Source of the DNA: JAENVT01 sp040005915
GTDB lineage: Bacteria > Actinomycetota > Acidimicrobiia > Acidimicrobiales > Ilumatobacteraceae
DNA: 29,769 bases
Direction of reading: 5' to 3'
Assembly (NCBI GenBank): GCA_040005915.1
Contig: JBDTYA010000236.1
Coordinates: forward strand, 1-29,769
This document shows, piece by piece, positions 1 to 7,323 of this stretch. How positions within the stretch are numbered: position 1 is the stretch's first letter; every line of letters starts with the position of its first letter. The notes beneath the pieces are model-generated. The model ran no database searches. It saw only the letters and a program-made list of their open reading frames with translations, and was not told where the DNA came from. A program made the translations under genes and the position numbers.

Positions 1-506
1 TGACCGGCGACGGCACCAACGACGCGCCGGCGCTCGCCCAGGCCGACGTCGGCGTCGCGATGAACACTGGCACGCAGGCCGCCAAGGAGGCCGGCAACAT
101 GGTCGACCTCGACAGCAACCCCACCAAACTGATCGAGATCGTCGAGGTCGGCAAACAGCTGTTGATCACGCGCGGGTCGCTGACGACCTTCTCGATCGCC
201 AACGATGTGGCCAAGTACTTCGCGATAATCCCGGCGATGTTCTCGGGTGTGCTGCCCGCGCTGGACTCGTTGAACATCATGAAGCTCGGCAGCGCGCGGT
301 CGGCGATCCTGTCGGCCGTCATCTTCAACGCGCTGATCATCGTTGCCTTGGTGCCGCTCGCGTTGCGCGGTGTGAAGTTCCGCGCCGAGGCGGCATCCGC
401 CGTGTTGCAACGCAACCTGTTGATTTTCGGGTTGGGCGGGATCGTCACCCCTTTCGTGGGAATCAAGTTGATCGACGTCATCGTCTCTGCCTTAGGAGTG
501 AAGTGA
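1..506 (+). CDS. kdpB: Potassium-transporting P-type ATPase subunit KdpB, C-terminal part
   Basis: Only the last 167 residues are present; the gene runs in from the left edge and the first whole codon is at base 3. KdpB is the catalytic subunit of the high-affinity KdpFABC potassium pump of the cytoplasmic membrane. The fragment opens with the P-type ATPase hinge motif TGDGTNDAPAL, followed by the KdpB-typical stretches MNTGTQAAKEAGNMVDLDSN and TRGSLTTFSIANDVAKYFAI, then the last membrane helices. It ends in TGA one base before the ATG of kdpC, as expected for a translationally coupled kdpBC pair. The upstream genes (kdpF, kdpA) and the operon promoter lie outside the window. Confidence 0.97.
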   Translation, partial: TGDGTNDAPALAQADVGVAMNTGTQAAKEAGNMVDLDSNPTKLIEIVEVGKQLLITRGSLTTFSIANDVAKYFAIIPAMFSGVLPALDSLNIMKLGSARSAILSAVIFNALIIVALVPLALRGVKFRAEAASAVLQRNLLIFGLGGIVTPFVGIKLIDVIVSALGVK

Positions 507-507
507 C

Positions 508-1110
508 ATGCGAGCCCTACTTCGTCAACTGCGGCCGGCGTTGTTGATGACGCTCGTCTTCACCCTCATCTGCGGTGTCGCCTATCCCCTGCTCGGTACG
601 TTGATCGGCCAAACGGCGTTCGGCGACAAGGCCAACGGCTCACTGATCCGGCGGAACGGTGTCGTCGTCGGCAGCGAGCTGATCGGGCAATCCTTCGCCG
701 CACCGCAGTACTTCCACCCCCGGCCCTCTGCTGCCGGCGCCGGGTACGACGGGTCTGCCAGCTCCGGGTCGAACCTTGGGCCGAACAACCCCGATCTGCT
801 GAAGGCCGTCGAGGATCGCGCCGTCGCGTACCGCGTCGAGAACCGCTTGGGCGCCGGCGCCATGGTTCCGGTCGATGCCGTCACGGCCTCGGCAAGCGGT
901 CTCGACCCGCACATCTCGATCGAGAATGCGCGTTTGCAGATCGATCGTGTCGCTGCCGCCCGGGGGCTCGACGACTCTGCCATCCGGCTACTCGTCGCGA
1001 AGTACACCGACGGGCGGCAACTGGTCGTGCTCGGCGAGCCCGGCGTCAACGTCGTCCAGTTGAACCTGGCACTTGACGACTTGGCACTCGATGAAGTGGG
1101 CGCCGGATGA
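508..1110 (+). CDS. kdpC: Potassium-transporting ATPase subunit KdpC
   Basis: This 200-residue protein has the usual KdpC build: a short cytoplasmic N-terminus, one membrane helix at about residues 10-33, and a periplasm-side domain. Family-typical stretches are GQSFAAPQYFHPRPSAAG and LDPHISIENARLQIDRVAAARG. KdpC stabilises the KdpA-KdpB complex; its exact role in the transport cycle is known only from other bacteria. The ATG starts one base after the kdpB stop. A 47-base gap then separates it from kdpD, and I see no terminator or clear promoter there, so kdpDE probably share the transcript. Confidence 0.97.
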   Translation: MRALLRQLRPALLMTLVFTLICGVAYPLLGTLIGQTAFGDKANGSLIRRNGVVVGSELIGQSFAAPQYFHPRPSAAGAGYDGSASSGSNLGPNNPDLLKAVEDRAVAYRVENRLGAGAMVPVDAVTASASGLDPHISIENARLQIDRVAAARGLDDSAIRLLVAKYTDGRQLVVLGEPGVNVVQLNLALDDLALDEVGAG

Positions 1111-1157
1111 GCATGCCTCTTGGCGACGGTCGCCGCAGCGAGCTGGCAGACTGAGCC

Positions 1158-3683
1158 ATGCCCCGCGGCTCGTTGCGGATCTACCTCGGTGCCTCGCCGG
1201 GCGTCGGCAAGACCTATGCGATGCTCGGTGAGGGGCTTCGGCGCCAGCAGCGTGGAGCCGACGTCGTGGTCGGCCTGGTCGAGACCCATGGCCGTGAGCA
1301 GACGCAGGCTCAGATCGGCGACCTCGAAGTGATCTCACGGGTGACGATCGAATATCGAGGCACGGCGCTCTACGAGATGGACATCGACGCGGTCCTCGCC
1401 AGGAATCCCGACATCGTGCTGGTCGACGAGTACGCGCACAGCAACGCGCCGGGTTCGCGCAACACGAAGCGTTGGCAGGACGTCGAGGTGCTCCTCGATG
1501 CCGGCATCGACGTGATCTCGACGCTCAACGTGCAACACCTCGAGTCCCTCAACGACGTGGTCGCCGGGATCACCGGGACGGTCCAGCGCGAGACCGTTCC
1601 CGACACTGTCGTGCGGCGCGCGGATCAGATCGAGCTCGTCGACATGTCGCCGGAAGCCTTGCGTCGTCGTATGGCCCACGGCAACGTCTATCCCGCCGAG
1701 CGCGTCGACGCGGCGATGAACAATTACTTCCGGGCCGGCAACCTCGGTGCGCTACGCGAGCTCGCGCTGCTGTGGGTCGCTGACCGTGTCGAGGAATCTC
1801 TGGAGACGTACCGCACCGGTCACGGCATCACGGACACGTGGGAGACACGCGAACGAATCGTCGTCGGGATCACCGGCAGCCGCGGCGGCGACACGTTGAT
1901 ACGGCGGGCGGCGCGCATGGCGGGCCGGATCGGTGGCGATCTCGTCGGCGTCCACGTGACGGCCGACGACGGGTTGAGCGCCGACGACGACGAGCTGCTG
2001 TTTTCGCAGCGTCGGTTGGTCGAACAGCTCGGCGGGCGAGTGCACGACATCGTCGCCCCCTCGCCGGCTGCTGGTCTGGTGTCGTTTGCCCGGGCCGAGA
2101 AGGCGACGCAGCTCGTACTCGGCGCGAGCCGCCGCAGCCGCTTCCACGAGTTGGTGCACGGCTCGTTCGCCGGTCGGGTGATCCGATCGGCGGACGGGCT
2201 CGATGTGCACGTCATCGCCGACCAGGACGACCTGCCTGCGCCGGCCCGGCGACGGCGACCGGCCGATGGCACTCTGAGCCGGCGACGGCGATTGGCCTGG
2301 ATCTTGACGGTGATCGGTCTGCCCCTACTGATCGCGATCACGGTGCCGTTCCGGCGGTCGATCGAACTGACGACAGAACTGCTCTTGTTCCTCACGTTGG
2401 TGCTGATCATCGCGGCGATCGGCGGACGGGTCGTGGCCGCCGCGGCCGCAGTGTTGGCTTCGCTGCTCGTCAACTGGTTCTTCGTGCTGCCGTACTACAC
2501 GTTGACGATCGCGGAGCCCGAGCACATCGTCAGCCTGGCAGTGTTCGTCGGCGTCGCGATCACCGTCGGCACACTGGTCGATACGGCCGCACGCCGCGCG
2601 TACGAATCGCATCGGGCCCGCATCGAGGCGACCGCTCTCGCCAGATCGGCGGCGACGATGGCGGCCGATCCCGACGCGCTGCCGCGACTGATCGAGCAGG
2701 TGCGCGTGACGTTCGGGCTCGAACGCGTCATGCTGGTCCCGCTCGACGAATCGCACTCGGGTTTCGACACGAGGACCGAGCAGAACGAGGTTGCCGATTC
2801 GCCGGGGACCCGACCCGTCAGCACGCTGGCGGTGGGCGACCCGTTGGGAGCGGATGGAGGACATCGCCTCGAGCTGTACGGCCGGCCGTTGTCGAGTGAC
2901 GACCAACGCGTCGTTCGCGCGTTGGCGGATCAGCTGGCCGTCGCCCTCGAACGTTCGCAACTGAGCCGTGACGCTGCGGAGGCCGAGGCGCTCGCACAGA
3001 TCGACAGTGTGCGGACGGCGTTGTTGCGGGCAGTCTCGCACGACCTGCGAACGCCACTGGCGACGATCAAGGCGATGGTGTCAGGGCTGCTGGACCGTGA
3101 CGTGAAGTGGCGACCGGAGGATGTACGCGACGCCCTGGTGGCCGTCGACGAGGAAGCCGATCGCTTGAACCGCCTCGTCGGCAACCTTCTCGACGCCAGC
3201 AGGCTGCAGATCGGCGCACTTGCGGTCAACCATCAGGCGGTCGATCTCGCCGAGTCGATCACCTCGACGCTGGGCAGCATCGGAGCATCGGCTGATCGGA
3301 TCGACGTGCAACTACCGGATGGTCTCCCGTTGGCGTGGGGCGACTCCACATTGCTCGAGCGCAGCATCTACAACGTGGTCACCAACGCCTTGCATCACGC
3401 CGGTGAGGCCCCCGTCCGTCTGACGGTCGGTGTGATCGGCGACGAGGTGCATGTGTGCACGATCGACCGTGGGCCTGGCATACCGGCGAACCTGCGCTCG
3501 AAGGTGATGGCGCCGTTCCAGCAGCTCGGCGACGATCGTTCGGCGGACGGTGTGGGCCTGGGAATGTCGATCACTCAGGGATTTGTGCAGGCGATGCACG
3601 GGCGGCTGGAACTCGAGGACACCCCTGGTGGAGGGCTCACCGTGATCATCGCCTTGCCGATCGCGGTCACGGAGATCTCGTGA
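1158..3683 (+). CDS. kdpD: Osmosensitive K+ channel histidine kinase KdpD
   Basis: This is an 841-residue sensor kinase with the complete KdpD order. The N-terminal KdpD domain carries Walker A GASPGVGKT (residues 11-19) and the Walker-B-like run IVLVDEYAH (86-94). A universal-stress-protein-like domain covers about 230-355. A four-helix membrane block lies at about 378-475, then a GAF-like region (about 490-600). The HisKA box VSHDLRTPL has phospho-acceptor His628. The C-terminal ATPase domain has an N box (NVVTNALHHAG) and G boxes (DRGPGIP, GVGLGMSI). It senses low potassium or turgor and phosphorylates KdpE. E. coli KdpD is about 894 residues, so length is normal. The stop codon overlaps the GTG start of kdpE by two bases, which suggests coupled translation. 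The ATG start was chosen because the family motif begins right after it. Confidence 0.97.
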   Translation: MPRGSLRIYLGASPGVGKTYAMLGEGLRRQQRGADVVVGLVETHGREQTQAQIGDLEVISRVTIEYRGTALYEMDIDAVLARNPDIVLVDEYAHSNAPGSRNTKRWQDVEVLLDAGIDVISTLNVQHLESLNDVVAGITGTVQRETVPDTVVRRADQIELVDMSPEALRRRMAHGNVYPAERVDAAMNNYFRAGNLGALRELALLWVADRVEESLETYRTGHGITDTWETRERIVVGITGSRGGDTLIRRAARMAGRIGGDLVGVHVTADDGLSADDDELLFSQRRLVEQLGGRVHDIVAPSPAAGLVSFARAEKATQLVLGASRRSRFHELVHGSFAGRVIRSADGLDVHVIADQDDLPAPARRRRPADGTLSRRRRLAWILTVIGLPLLIAITVPFRRSIELTTELLLFLTLVLIIAAIGGRVVAAAAAVLASLLVNWFFVLPYYTLTIAEPEHIVSLAVFVGVAITVGTLVDTAARRAYESHRARIEATALARSAATMAADPDALPRLIEQVRVTFGLERVMLVPLDESHSGFDTRTEQNEVADSPGTRPVSTLAVGDPLGADGGHRLELYGRPLSSDDQRVVRALADQLAVALERSQLSRDAAEAEALAQIDSVRTALLRAVSHDLRTPLATIKAMVSGLLDRDVKWRPEDVRDALVAVDEEADRLNRLVGNLLDASRLQIGALAVNHQAVDLAESITSTLGSIGASADRIDVQLPDGLPLAWGDSTLLERSIYNVVTNALHHAGEAPVRLTVGVIGDEVHVCTIDRGPGIPANLRSKVMAPFQQLGDDRSADGVGLGMSITQGFVQAMHGRLELEDTPGGGLTVIIALPIAVTEIS

Positions 3684-4393
3684 CGCGCGTTCTCGTGGTC
3701 GACGACGAGCCGCAGATTCGTCGCGCCCTCAGCCTGCACCTCGGTGTCCGCGGTTACGAGGTGTTCGAGGCCGACACAGGCGAGCGGGCCATTCAGGCCG
3801 CGGCAACCGAGCATCCCGATGTCGTGCTGCTCGACCTCGGTCTGCCCGGCATGGACGGCGTGCTGGTCATTCAGGCACTGCGCGGTTGGACCACCGTGCC
3901 GATCATCGTGCTGACCGTCCGCGACGACGAGCGTTCGAAGGTGCAAGCGCTCGATGCGGGCGCCGACGACTATGTCACCAAGCCGTTCGGGATGGCCGAG
4001 CTGCTTGCACGGGTGCGCGCCGTTCTGCGCAGAACCCCCGATGCCGAGGAGTCGTCCGCGGCGATCGCGACGACCTCGTTCCGCCTCGACTTGGCGGCGC
4101 ACCGCGCATACCTCGCCGGCGAAGCTCGTGACGGCGAAGAAGTACGGCTGACACCCACCGAGTGGGCGATGGTCGAATACCTCGTTCGGCATCAAGGTCG
4201 CCTCGTGACGTATCGCCAGTTGATCACCGCCGTGTGGGGCGCGTCCTACGACCCTGATCCAAACCTGTTGCGCGTGCACATGGCCCACATCCGTCGAAAG
4301 CTGGAGAGCGACGGTGCCCGACCGAAGCACTTCATCACCGACTCGGGGATGGGCTACCGCTTCGAGAACGACGAACCGAACTGCTCCGAGTAG
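3680..4393 (+). CDS. kdpE: KdpE response regulator, OmpR/PhoB family
   Basis: This 237-residue regulator pairs with KdpD. The receiver domain (1-115) has the acidic pocket VVDDEP, phospho-acceptor Asp52 in LLDLGLPGMDG, the conserved Thr in IIVLTVRDD and Lys101 in VTKPFG. The winged-helix output domain (about 135-230) has the OmpR-type pattern LTPTEWAMVEYL, RQLITAVWG and HMAHIRRKLE. Phosphorylated KdpE activates kdpFABC in characterised bacteria. The start is GTG at 3680, overlapping the kdpD stop as GTGA; an open frame extends further upstream inside kdpD but adds no homologous sequence. The TAG stop abuts the TAG stop of the opposite-strand lipoprotein gene (TAGCTA, 4391-4396). Confidence 0.96.
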   Translation: MTRVLVVDDEPQIRRALSLHLGVRGYEVFEADTGERAIQAAATEHPDVVLLDLGLPGMDGVLVIQALRGWTTVPIIVLTVRDDERSKVQALDAGADDYVTKPFGMAELLARVRAVLRRTPDAEESSAAIATTSFRLDLAAHRAYLAGEARDGEEVRLTPTEWAMVEYLVRHQGRLVTYRQLITAVWGASYDPDPNLLRVHMAHIRRKLESDGARPKHFITDSGMGYRFENDEPNCSE

Positions 4394-4975
4394 CTACGGC
4401 GCCGGCAGGATCGGCTTGTTGTTGGCGATGTCCTTGCCCAGCATCACCACGACCGTCGCATCGCCGAGCCGCGCCGGGCCACCGGTGATCGACACCGGCG
4501 TCGGCATCGGCGTCACCGGGATGCCGCCCAGCGCCCGTCCGATCGAGGCGGCGACGTCGGTGCCGGCCGGAAGGAAGTAGACCTTCGTGCCGTCGAGCTT
4601 CTCCTCGACACCGGCACTGTTGGTCGCGCCCATCATGTGGAATCCGGCGGCAGTCAGTTCCTGGGTCAGGAGCGCTGCCGCACCGGTGACGCCCGATGCA
4701 TTTGCAACGATCACGACGGCACCCTCGGTGATCAGCGGGATGGTCGTGGTGGTGGTCGTCGGAGGGATCGTCGTCGTGGTCGTGGTCGATGTCGTGCTGG
4801 TGCTGGTCGTCGGAGGGATCGTGGTGGTCGTGCTCGTCGAGGTCGATGTCGTGCTGCTGCTGGTGGTGGTTGTCGACTTCGTCGCATCCGGTCCGAACGT
4901 GCAACCGGTGAGCGCCGTGGCCACTACGGCGGCGATTGCGGTCATCGACATCACGCTGAGACGCCTGGAGAGCAT
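4394..4975 (-). CDS. Lipoprotein with Thr/Ser/Pro linker and LytR_C domain
   Basis: This 193-residue protein has a lipoprotein signal peptide: MLSRRLS, a hydrophobic stretch and lipobox ALTGC with Cys25. An almost pure Thr/Ser linker with Ile-Pro-Pro breaks follows (about 33-80), then a LytR_C-type domain (about 85-180) recognisable by VVIVANASGVTGAAALLT and the later AxSIGRALGG stretch. LytR_C domains accompany cell-wall ligases or occur alone; the function of lone ones is not known. I infer an outer-face envelope protein held away from the membrane by a wall-spanning linker. The ATG at 4975 is preferred over a start 27 bases upstream because it has AGGAT about eight bases before it and puts the basic residues at the signal-peptide start. 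The DNA of the linker is an imperfect repeat. Confidence 0.8.
   Translation of the reverse strand: MLSRRLSVMSMTAIAAVVATALTGCTFGPDATKSTTTTSSSTTSTSTSTTTTIPPTTSTSTTSTTTTTTIPPTTTTTTIPLITEGAVVIVANASGVTGAAALLTQELTAAGFHMMGATNSAGVEEKLDGTKVYFLPAGTDVAASIGRALGGIPVTPMPTPVSITGGPARLGDATVVVMLGKDIANNKPILPAP
4754..4856 (-). repeat. Imperfect repeat coding for the Thr/Ser linker
   Basis: An 18-base word occurs identically at 4754-4771 and 4805-4822 (51 bases apart), and a second 16-base word at 4784-4799 and 4841-4856 (57 bases apart). Both lie in the linker of the LytR_C lipoprotein and encode the repeated TTTxIPPTT pattern. Such repeats are expected to change length by slippage. Confidence 0.7.
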
Positions 4976-5012
4976 CCGCTCATCCTGTCGAACGACCACC
5001 ACGCAGACAAGT

Positions 5013-5056
5013 CAGCGCCTGCGCTGGTTCACGCGAACCGAGTCCGAGACGTCTCG
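5013..5056. promoter_or_regulatory. Cluster of three dyads between divergent genes
   Basis: Three inverted repeats lie close together between the LytR_C lipoprotein gene and the ACT gene. They are CAGCG-CCTG-CGCTG (5013-5026), GGTTC-ACGC-GAACC (5026-5039, sharing one base with the first) and the perfect 12-bp palindrome CGAGACGTCTCG (5045-5056). The third sits just upstream of the candidate promoter of the ACT gene, where a regulator could bind. Whether these are protein sites or RNA hairpins cannot be told from sequence alone. Confidence 0.4.
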
Positions 5057-5069
5057 CATGACGACCCTG

Positions 5070-5098
5070 TCGACGTCCAGCGCTGGGGGTGGCAGAAT
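5070..5098 (+). promoter_or_regulatory. Candidate promoter of the ACT / racemase-like pair
   Basis: A -35-like TCGACG (5070-5075) is followed after 17 bases by a -10-like CAGAAT (5093-5098), which keeps the important second A and last T. Transcription would start about 20 bases before the ATG at 5126, leaving room for the AGGGGG ribosome site. Neither hexamer is a consensus match. Confidence 0.3.
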
Positions 5099-5125
5099 CA
5101 AGCCACGACTCACAGGGGGTAGTTC

Positions 5126-5509
5126 ATGGCGATGGATCTGGTCATCGAGGTCGACAACCGTCCGGGCGCGCTTGCCCAGATCGCTGCCGCGATCAGCGAT
5201 GCCGGTGTCAACCTTGCGGCGGCGACCTGCGTGGGCATCGGGGACCGAGCCGAGTTGCACATCCTCGTGCCGCACGCCGAGGCTGCCCGGCATGCGTTGG
5301 CCATCACCCATCAGGCGGTCGTCAGCCGCGAGCGAGAGGTGGTCGTCGTCGATGTCGAGGACCGTCCCGGCGCCCTGGCCGACCTCGCCCGGACCGTTGC
5401 CGAAGCGGGCGTCGACCTCGACCTCGTCTACGTCGCGACCCACAACAGGGTGGTGTTCGGCTCTCCAGACCTCGATGGACTGAAGGCGGCACTCGGCCAG
5501 AAGAACTGA
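5126..5509 (+). CDS. Tandem ACT-domain protein
   Basis: This 127-residue protein is two ACT domains and nothing else. The first (about 1-68) begins MDLVIEVDNRPGALAQIAAA and the second (about 70-127) begins VVVVDVEDRPGALADLARTV; both carry the RPGALA turn that opens the ligand-binding helix of ACT domains. Such proteins bind amino acids or similar small molecules and regulate a partner, but the ligand cannot be read here. A good AGGGGG ribosome site stands eight bases before the ATG. The gene ends nine bases before the proline-racemase-like gene, so the two are probably one transcript, and I infer that the ACT protein senses an amino acid or hydroxyproline handled by that enzyme. Confidence 0.85.
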   Translation: MAMDLVIEVDNRPGALAQIAAAISDAGVNLAAATCVGIGDRAELHILVPHAEAARHALAITHQAVVSREREVVVVDVEDRPGALADLARTVAEAGVDLDLVYVATHNRVVFGSPDLDGLKAALGQKN

Positions 5510-5518
5510 CAGCCGGAC

Positions 5519-6571
5519 ATGGTGGCGAAACGGATCATTGCGGTCGTCGGCTGCCACGCCGAGGGCGAGCAGGGCGACGTGATCACTGGCGGTGTCCTCC
5601 CTCCGCCCGGAGAGACGATGATGCAGAAGAAGGTTGCGTTCGAGCGCCGGTTCGACGACATCCGCCGGCTGTTGATATGCGAGCCGCGCGGCTCGGTCGC
5701 CCGGCACGTCAACCTGATCGTGCCCTCGACTCGCGACGACTGCGCAGCCGGCGCCATCATCATGGAGCCGACCGAGTATCCGCCGATGTCGGGCTCCAAC
5801 ACGATGTGCATAGCCACCGTGTTGTTGGAGACCGGCATGATCCCGATGGTCGAGCCCGAGACGCGGTTCCGGCTCGACATGCCGGCGGGGCCCGTCGACA
5901 TCGTCGCCGAGTGCCGCAACGGCAAATGTGTCAGCGTGACGTTGAAGAACGTACCCGCGTTCGTGTTCGCGCTCGATGCGCCTCTGGAGGTGCCCGGCCT
6001 GAGCACTTCGATCAACGTCGACATCTCGTACGGCGGGATGATCTACGCGATCGTCGATGCAGCGGCGCTCGGCTTCGAGATCGTCCCCGACGAAGCTCGC
6101 GACCTCGCGGTACTTGGCGAGCAGATCCGGATGGCCGCACGCGAACAGCATCCGGTCGTGCACCCCGAGTCGGCCGACATCGCGAACGTGTCGATCGTGC
6201 AGTTCGCCGGCCCGCTGACCCGCGACGGAGGTCGGGTCAGCGCCCGCAACACGTGCATCGTCTCGCCGGGCCGCTCGGATCGGTCACCGACCGGGACCGG
6301 CACGACGGCGCGAATGGCGGTGCTGCACGCACGCGGTGTGCTGTCGGTCGGTGGCGGACTGACACACAGCTCGATCATCGCCTCCGAGTTCCACGGGACG
6401 ATCGTCGGCGAGACCACCGTCGGACCATTTCCCGCGATCGAAGCGACCATCCGCGGTCGCGCCTGGATCACCGGCTTGCACCAATACTTCGTCGATGCCG
6501 ATGATCCGTGGCCCAGCGGGTATGTGCTGTCCGACACGTGGGGCACCTCGCCGTCGGTGGCCCAGCAGTGA
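5519..6571 (+). CDS. Proline racemase superfamily enzyme (hydroxyproline epimerase/dehydratase-like)
   Basis: This 350-residue protein has the proline-racemase fold signatures. The family uses two active-site residues, both Cys in proline racemase and 4-hydroxyproline epimerase. Here the first motif reads PPMSGSN with Ser91 in place of Cys, and the second reads DRSPTGTGT with Thr258 in place of Cys. In the human trans-3-hydroxy-L-proline dehydratase the pair is Cys and Thr, so Thr258 suggests dehydration rather than racemisation, while Ser91 sets this protein apart. The gene follows the tandem-ACT gene by nine bases and has only a weak ribosome site, consistent with coupling. I am sure of the superfamily but not of the reaction; proline racemase activity is unlikely. 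Confidence 0.85.
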   Translation: MVAKRIIAVVGCHAEGEQGDVITGGVLPPPGETMMQKKVAFERRFDDIRRLLICEPRGSVARHVNLIVPSTRDDCAAGAIIMEPTEYPPMSGSNTMCIATVLLETGMIPMVEPETRFRLDMPAGPVDIVAECRNGKCVSVTLKNVPAFVFALDAPLEVPGLSTSINVDISYGGMIYAIVDAAALGFEIVPDEARDLAVLGEQIRMAAREQHPVVHPESADIANVSIVQFAGPLTRDGGRVSARNTCIVSPGRSDRSPTGTGTTARMAVLHARGVLSVGGGLTHSSIIASEFHGTIVGETTVGPFPAIEATIRGRAWITGLHQYFVDADDPWPSGYVLSDTWGTSPSVAQQ

Positions 6572-6595
6572 GCCGGAGGGCGAGATAGGGGTCGG

Positions 6596-7261
6596 TCAGG
6601 GCCGGCGACCCGTCCAGCCGACGAGTTGGTCGATCAGCGGCGAGTCGTTCGGCACTGCGACGGCGTTGGCGAACGGTGGATCGAACTGCATGTTGGCGGG
6701 AGCGTGGGCCCTGAACTCCTCCCAGATCGGCGTGCGATCGGCCACCGGCAGATCGCGTCGCATCGCACCGAGGGCGAACCGGCAGACGGCCTCGTTCCAC
6801 CGCGGATCCTGACCTGTTGCAGTTGCAACATCCCATGTGTGGGTCGTGATCTCGGCGATGTACATGGCCAGCACCTCGGCGCCGCTCATCGTCGCCCACG
6901 GCAATACGATCGTCTCGGTGAGTCGGGCCGGGTCTGCCCACGCCGCTTCGACCTCGGCTGCCGCAGCCTCCCAATCGGCGACCCAGTCGTCGTGCTCGAT
7001 CAAGGCGTCGGCCATCGAGGCGGGCGCAAAGGCCTCGTCGCCGCGACCGAGGGCTGCGACACGGTGCAGTACGAACACGAGGTGGTCGAGCAAGCCCTTG
7101 ACGTCGTATTCGATGCACGGTGACGGCTGGTCGAGCTGATCGGGTCGCACCCCGGCGATCACCGGCTCAGCCGTCCGCACGGCGGTGGAGAACAGGGGAC
7201 GTGGGTCGGCGGCAGCACTCGTGGTGGTTGGGGTGTTGGGATGCATCGTTTCAGTTGTCAT
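6596..7261 (-). CDS. TIGR03086-type protein, mycothiol-dependent maleylpyruvate isomerase fold
   Basis: This 221-residue protein belongs to the DinB/MDMPI-like family common in actinobacteria. Family marks are the opening DPRPLFSTAV, the stretch CIEYDVKGLLDHLVFV and the pattern AEITTHTWDVA. The three metal ligands of the family are present: His60, Glu137 and His141 (E-x3-H). Family members are metal-dependent, often mycothiol-using transferases or isomerases, and the substrate here is unknown. I chose the ATG at 7261 over one at 7309: the extra residues are not family-like, and the shorter gene leaves a 27-bp palindrome centred in the gap to the divergent WYL regulator. The 7309 start does have a GAGGA sequence before it, so it cannot be excluded. 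Confidence 0.82.
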   Translation of the reverse strand: MTTETMHPNTPTTTSAAADPRPLFSTAVRTAEPVIAGVRPDQLDQPSPCIEYDVKGLLDHLVFVLHRVAALGRGDEAFAPASMADALIEHDDWVADWEAAAAEVEAAWADPARLTETIVLPWATMSGAEVLAMYIAEITTHTWDVATATGQDPRWNEAVCRFALGAMRRDLPVADRTPIWEEFRAHAPANMQFDPPFANAVAVPNDSPLIDQLVGWTGRRP

Positions 7262-7279
7262 GTCTCGAGTGTGCGCCTC

Positions 7280-7306
7280 GAAACAGGCCATCTGATGACC
7301 GGTTTC
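7280..7306. promoter_or_regulatory. 27-bp imperfect palindrome, probable operator of the WYL regulator
   Basis: The left arm GAAACaGGcCATC (7280-7292) and right arm GATGaCCgGTTTC (7294-7306) pair at 11 of 13 positions around the central T at 7293. The centre lies midway between the two divergent start codons (7261 and 7324), with 17-18 bases on each side. This is the usual place for the binding site of a regulator that controls itself and its divergent neighbour. Confidence 0.65.
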
Positions 7307-7323
7307 CATGAGAAGATCCTCGT

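Noticed and set aside
7262..7309. An N-terminal extension of the MDMPI-like protein starting at 7309, with a GAGGA ribosome-like site.
   Set aside because: The added residues are not family-like, and this start would place the 27-bp palindrome inside the coding sequence and leave only 14 bases to the divergent gene.
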